From contig NZ_JAULBC010000001.1 in the NCBI RefSeq assembly GCF_041060425.1, positions 1,240,001 to 1,304,000 of the forward strand: a DNA stretch of 64,000 nucleotides, read 5' to 3'. This document shows positions 60,586-64,000 of this stretch, in pieces (position 1 is the stretch's first letter; each line of letters starts with the position of its first letter). The DNA is from Danxiaibacter flavus. GTDB lineage: Bacteria > Bacteroidota > Bacteroidia > Chitinophagales > Chitinophagaceae. A program made the translations under genes and the position numbers. The notes under the pieces are model-generated. The model worked only from the letters and a program-made list of their open reading frames with translations. It did not search any database and was not told the DNA's origin.

Positions 60586-62091
60586 TTAATTATATCCCGG
60601 ATTCTGTTTAATAATACCATTACTTTGATTTACAACATTTCTTGGGAGCGGGTATAGTAACACATGCTCATCAACGTTAAACCCGTCATCTTTTGCACGC
60701 TGGATATACATTCCCCAACGGATTAGATCGTCCCTTCTTACTCCCTCCGCCCACAATTCGAACAGACGTTCATTTTGGATCGCAGTTCTAAATGTCCCGT
60801 TGTTGAACGCGGTTATTGAATAAGGTGGCAATTTACCATGCGTAACATGCACGTCGTTTAATAAGTTCAATGCCTCTTGTGTCGGTCCGTTATTCTGTTC
60901 ATTAAGCGCCTCTGCTAAAAGTAACTCCACATCAGCATAACGCATCACAACATAATTAACACCGCTGTTCTGTTGATCCGCATCTGAAGGATCGGGGCCG
61001 TATTTTATCATTGCGGCTCCGATATCTCCGGCAGCTTCTGCGTCCTTGTGAGTTGTCGCGCTGGTTGGATAGACTTTCAATACATATTTTAGTCGATAAT
61101 CTGACGGATCAAATTTATGATATGTTTTCCATGGCATCCGGTATCCTCCCCACTGGTAACTATTACCTCCTGTAGTATCATAATAATCCGACGGGAGATA
61201 GTGCGGCCGGTAGATATTGACATAGTCTCCGCCAGTTGGCGAGCAAACTATTGCGAGTATAATTTCGCGAGGGTCAGTATTCTTGTTATTAATATTAAAC
61301 AAGTCTCCGTATTGAGGTTCCAAACTATAACCCATTGCCTGTACTGCTTTTCCTGCATTTATTGCATCGCTCCATCTTTTCTCCTGCATATATAATTTCA
61401 TTAAGCTGGTGTAGCAGGCTGCCTTAGAAAATCTTCCATAATTGTCGCCGGTAAATTTGTCCGGCAATACAGCAATTGCGTCTTTAAAGTCCTTTTCAAT
61501 ATATCCGATCATTTCCTCTTTTGTGGGTCTTGCCAAAACAGGTGCATTTGGATTGTTCACCTCATCTGCATTTAGCCTGGCCGGCACTGGCCCATAGTAG
61601 AGATAAAGTATTTGCATATAATAGGCCCTTAAAGCTTTTAGTTCGCCTATATATTGAGCTTGCAAAGACGCATCCATCGAAATACCCGGAATTTTTGAAA
61701 GGCTTACTGTTATCTGAGATATATATTGAATTAAGCGGCTGTAGTGCCCGGTAACCGAACCGAAATCTGGTGTAAACTCAAGCCTGTTCAATGCTTTCCA
61801 CGAACCACCATCATCCCAGTTACACACCGCTTCATCGGTGGTTTGCCCGGCCTGTGTTGAGAATGAGCCTTGTGCCGAGCCCCAACCAGAGCCCCAGGCG
61901 GACATCAACCCCGGATATGCTGCATTTACTGCAGCTTTTGCATCATTCGCTGTTTTATAAAAGTTTGTCTCAGATAAAGATCCATAAATCTCTGGCTCTA
62001 ATTTTTTGGAGCACGCAGTAAATAACAGCGGGATAAAAATCATCAAAAGACAACCGGTAAGCAGTTGTAGCCTATTTAAAATGCTTTTCAT
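60586..62091 (-). CDS. SusD/RagB family nutrient-binding lipoprotein
   Basis: 501 aa, signal peptide with lipobox LLFTAC (Cys27), so it is anchored on the cell surface. It has a SusD-type fold: N-terminal TPR-like helices (NDAKAAVNAAYPG, LKALRAYYMQILYLYYGPVP) and a C-terminal RagB/SusD region with MRYADVELLLAEALN and IQNERLFELWAEGVRRDDLIRWG. It captures glycans for transport by the SusC channel. It starts 31 nt after the SusC stop and 16 nt before the enzyme gene, in one operon. Confidence 0.92.
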   Translation of the reverse strand: MKSILNRLQLLTGCLLMIFIPLLFTACSKKLEPEIYGSLSETNFYKTANDAKAAVNAAYPGLMSAWGSGWGSAQGSFSTQAGQTTDEAVCNWDDGGSWKALNRLEFTPDFGSVTGHYSRLIQYISQITVSLSKIPGISMDASLQAQYIGELKALRAYYMQILYLYYGPVPARLNADEVNNPNAPVLARPTKEEMIGYIEKDFKDAIAVLPDKFTGDNYGRFSKAACYTSLMKLYMQEKRWSDAINAGKAVQAMGYSLEPQYGDLFNINNKNTDPREIILAIVCSPTGGDYVNIYRPHYLPSDYYDTTGGNSYQWGGYRMPWKTYHKFDPSDYRLKYVLKVYPTSATTHKDAEAAGDIGAAMIKYGPDPSDADQQNSGVNYVVMRYADVELLLAEALNEQNNGPTQEALNLLNDVHVTHGKLPPYSITAFNNGTFRTAIQNERLFELWAEGVRRDDLIRWGMYIQRAKDDGFNVDEHVLLYPLPRNVVNQSNGIIKQNPGYN

Positions 62092-62122
62092 AATTTCTAA
62101 AAATTTTTTCTTTTAAAAAGGG

Positions 62123-64000
62123 CTAGAATGTCATGTTAACTCCTAAAACATAGCTCTTTGCAAGAGGATAATAATTGCCCTGGTCTAATTCAGGATCTAA
62201 GCCCGGATATTTTGTGATAGTAAAGGGGTTTTGTACATCAAATGATACCCTTAGTCCTGTAAAAACATGCTGTTTTTGTGTTATTGAGTTTGGCAGAGTA
62301 TACCCAAGCGTGATATTCCGGCAACGCAAAAAGCTCCGGTCAATTATCCAATAGCTTGCACTGTTTTGAAATTGCGCATATTTTGGATCGCTTAGTCCGG
62401 TTGGAAAATCTCCATTAGGATTCGCAAAGCTCCATCTTGTAAGGCTCACCGGCATCGTGTTCCAACCATATGTACCCATAAGCGCTGCCAGGCTGGCTAT
62501 TCTGTATTGGCCATTTGGTGAGTAGGGGCTAACTCCTTTACCAGAAAGACCCGAGAAGAAAATGGTGAAATCAAAATCTTTATACCTAAGCGTATTTCCT
62601 ATACCAAAATTAAATTTGGGATCTCTGTTGCCTAAAAGTGTTTGGTCGGCACTTGTTATTTTACCATCGGCGCCGGTAAGGTTGCCAGCTGCATCATACC
62701 CGTGAATATCTTTAATAACCAGTCCTCCCGGAATCATATCAGGCATGAGTGCCGACTTCTCTCCATTGCCCTTGTATATGCCCTCAGAGAGGTAACCATA
62801 TATTCCATTAAAAAGAGCATTTTTGCCTGTTGGCTCTTTGAAGCGCTCCAGGACAGCCAATGCTTCCGGAGCTCTTTTTATCCAATAATTAAGATAGTGC
62901 GAAAAGGTAATATTCGTGGTCCATGTAAAGCCGCCCGCTTTTTTACTTACAATGTTTCTTGATTGTAATCCTATATCATAGCCCACAGATCGTGTGGTGC
63001 CGGCATTGCTCCAAACTCCTCCAACTGTAAAGTCGGCAGGAAATGGTACGTACGATAACAGGTTCCTGATAGTTTTATTAAAATAATCAAGCGATCCTGA
63101 AAGTCTGTTATCAAATAACCCAAAGTCTACTCCCACGTTAAGATCACTTGCAGTTTCCCATGTTAAGTTTGCGTTATTCGCCTGGGTAAGGGAAATAGCT
63201 GTATTTGGGACGTTATTGCCAAACAATGGGCTGGAAACAACACCGTATGCTGCAAATGCATTATTTCCAATATTACTGTTACCCAGTTCACCATATGAAA
63301 CTCTGAGCTTTAGTAAGCTTACAGGTTTTACCGCTGACATAAAGTTTTCATCTGAAATCAACCAACTGGCAGCCGTACCAAAAAAGTTACCCCATTTCTT
63401 GTTGTCTGCAAATTTATCTGAGCCATCTCTTCTAAAGCTTGCCTGCAAGGAGTATTTATTTTTTAGCGTATAAATAACCCTGCCTACATAGGACGCCCAA
63501 ATATTCTTGTATTTTCCTGATCCTACGGTGGGTTTGGCGCTTTGTCCGGCCCCCAGATTATAATAACTGAAAACGTCTGATACAAAATTTTGGTTTGATC
63601 CGGACAGGTTATCCCCACTCAGTACGTTATAAGAGTATCCGGCAAAAGCATTCAAAGTTTGGTACTTGCCTAAATCGCGACTGTAGCTTAAGGTATACTC
63701 CGTGAGGGCTATATTAGAATTATTATTTGCCCTGCTGGCCGAGCCGCCATTGGCCGCTGATGCCGAAAATGTAGATGGCAAATAGGCATCCCTGTTAGCA
63801 ACAGATTGGTCATAACTGAAAAGGGCCTTTGCTTTTAAATTCTTTATAACCTCCCACTCTATAAACCCTGAAGTTAGCAAACGAGAAGTATGCACTACGT
63901 TGTCCACCAGCTGATAAGACAATGGGTTGGGAACAGAAGTATACCGTGGATTAAGCGGAAAACTTCCGTCAGGGTTTTGCAGCGGCAGATGAGCGGGATA
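62123..64000 (-). CDS. SusC/RagA TonB-dependent receptor, C-terminal part
   Basis: The reading frame stays open to the window end, so only the C-terminal 625 or so residues are seen; the plug, TonB box and signal lie outside. The visible part has the SusC barrel motifs: LRVSYGELGNSNIGNNAFAA, FGLFDNRLSGSLDYF, DFTIFFSGLSGKGV, NPFTITKYPGLDPEL and a Phe-terminated last strand (VLGVNMTF). It transports glycan fragments across the outer membrane, with SusD as its lid. Confidence 0.92.
   Translation of the reverse strand, partial: YPAHLPLQNPDGSFPLNPRYTSVPNPLSYQLVDNVVHTSRLLTSGFIEWEVIKNLKAKALFSYDQSVANRDAYLPSTFSASAANGGSASRANNNSNIALTEYTLSYSRDLGKYQTLNAFAGYSYNVLSGDNLSGSNQNFVSDVFSYYNLGAGQSAKPTVGSGKYKNIWASYVGRVIYTLKNKYSLQASFRRDGSDKFADNKKWGNFFGTAASWLISDENFMSAVKPVSLLKLRVSYGELGNSNIGNNAFAAYGVVSSPLFGNNVPNTAISLTQANNANLTWETASDLNVGVDFGLFDNRLSGSLDYFNKTIRNLLSYVPFPADFTVGGVWSNAGTTRSVGYDIGLQSRNIVSKKAGGFTWTTNITFSHYLNYWIKRAPEALAVLERFKEPTGKNALFNGIYGYLSEGIYKGNGEKSALMPDMIPGGLVIKDIHGYDAAGNLTGADGKITSADQTLLGNRDPKFNFGIGNTLRYKDFDFTIFFSGLSGKGVSPYSPNGQYRIASLAALMGTYGWNTMPVSLTRWSFANPNGDFPTGLSDPKYAQFQNSASYWIIDRSFLRCRNITLGYTLPNSITQKQHVFTGLRVSFDVQNPFTITKYPGLDPELDQGNYYPLAKSYVLGVNMTF

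Overview
This window reads as Bacteroidota chromosome, most likely Chitinophagaceae-like. The grounds are a SusC/SusD pair, a GH97 enzyme, DUF4136 and PepSY-like envelope proteins, FtsX-type permeases with two transmembrane halves, and promoters of the Bacteroidota type (TTG ... TAnnTTTG). Base composition is moderate and coding density is normal. No rRNA, CRISPR array, plasmid origin or complete insertion sequence is visible. One tRNA gene is present, tRNA-Ala(GGC) at 50983-51056.

Layout. 0.3-9.9 kb holds housekeeping genes: an ABC permease, a rhomboid protease, a thioredoxin/TPR protein, a prolyl oligopeptidase and a CCA-adding-type nucleotidyltransferase. 10.1-12.5 kb has a pRiA4b ORF-3-like protein, a sugar-nucleotide-type epimerase and a CHAD protein. 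12.7-22.7 kb is an envelope block of beta-barrels, DUF4136 lipoproteins, a PepSY-like protein, a HAD phosphatase and an orphan IS3 OrfA-like gene. 22.8-27.8 kb contains a decayed fasciclin gene, a small membrane protein, a sugar dehydrogenase, a CvfB-like S1 protein and a luciferase-like monooxygenase, set among unusual intergenic repeats. 28.1-34.1 kb is a tight seven-gene operon and the most unusual part of the window. It has five proteins of unknown function without signal peptides; four carry Ig-like beta modules, three of these with helical N-termini. A polyprenyl diphosphate synthase and a geranylgeranyl-reductase-type flavoprotein follow. 34.6-46.3 kb is a mixed accessory set: a FAD/Rieske fusion, an iron-permease-family protein, an SMP-30 protein, an esterase, three DinB-fold proteins, VOC, SRPBCC and cupin proteins and AraC regulators. 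46.5-50.6 kb has a GH97 enzyme, a DoxX-like protein and an ECF sigma factor.

From 51 kb the content is glycan-related. A 49-bp exact copy of the 3' part of tRNA-Ala lies at 56895-56943, so a segment of about 5.9 kb (AraC regulator, GH29 fucosidase, L-rhamnose/fucose-type mutarotase, GH43 enzyme) sits between tRNA-derived direct repeats like a genomic island. No integrase is visible in it. The second repeat is followed by a terminator and then a shrunken group II intron remnant. After that comes a polysaccharide-utilisation locus with AraC, a large unknown enzyme, SusD and a SusC that runs off the window.

Many intergenic gaps carry arrays of 7-10-base words, often arranged as long imperfect palindromes abutting stop codons. 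They belong to several unrelated sequence families but share the same architecture. Several genes appear to be leaderless, with a TAnnTTTG-like box ending 4-5 nt before the ATG.
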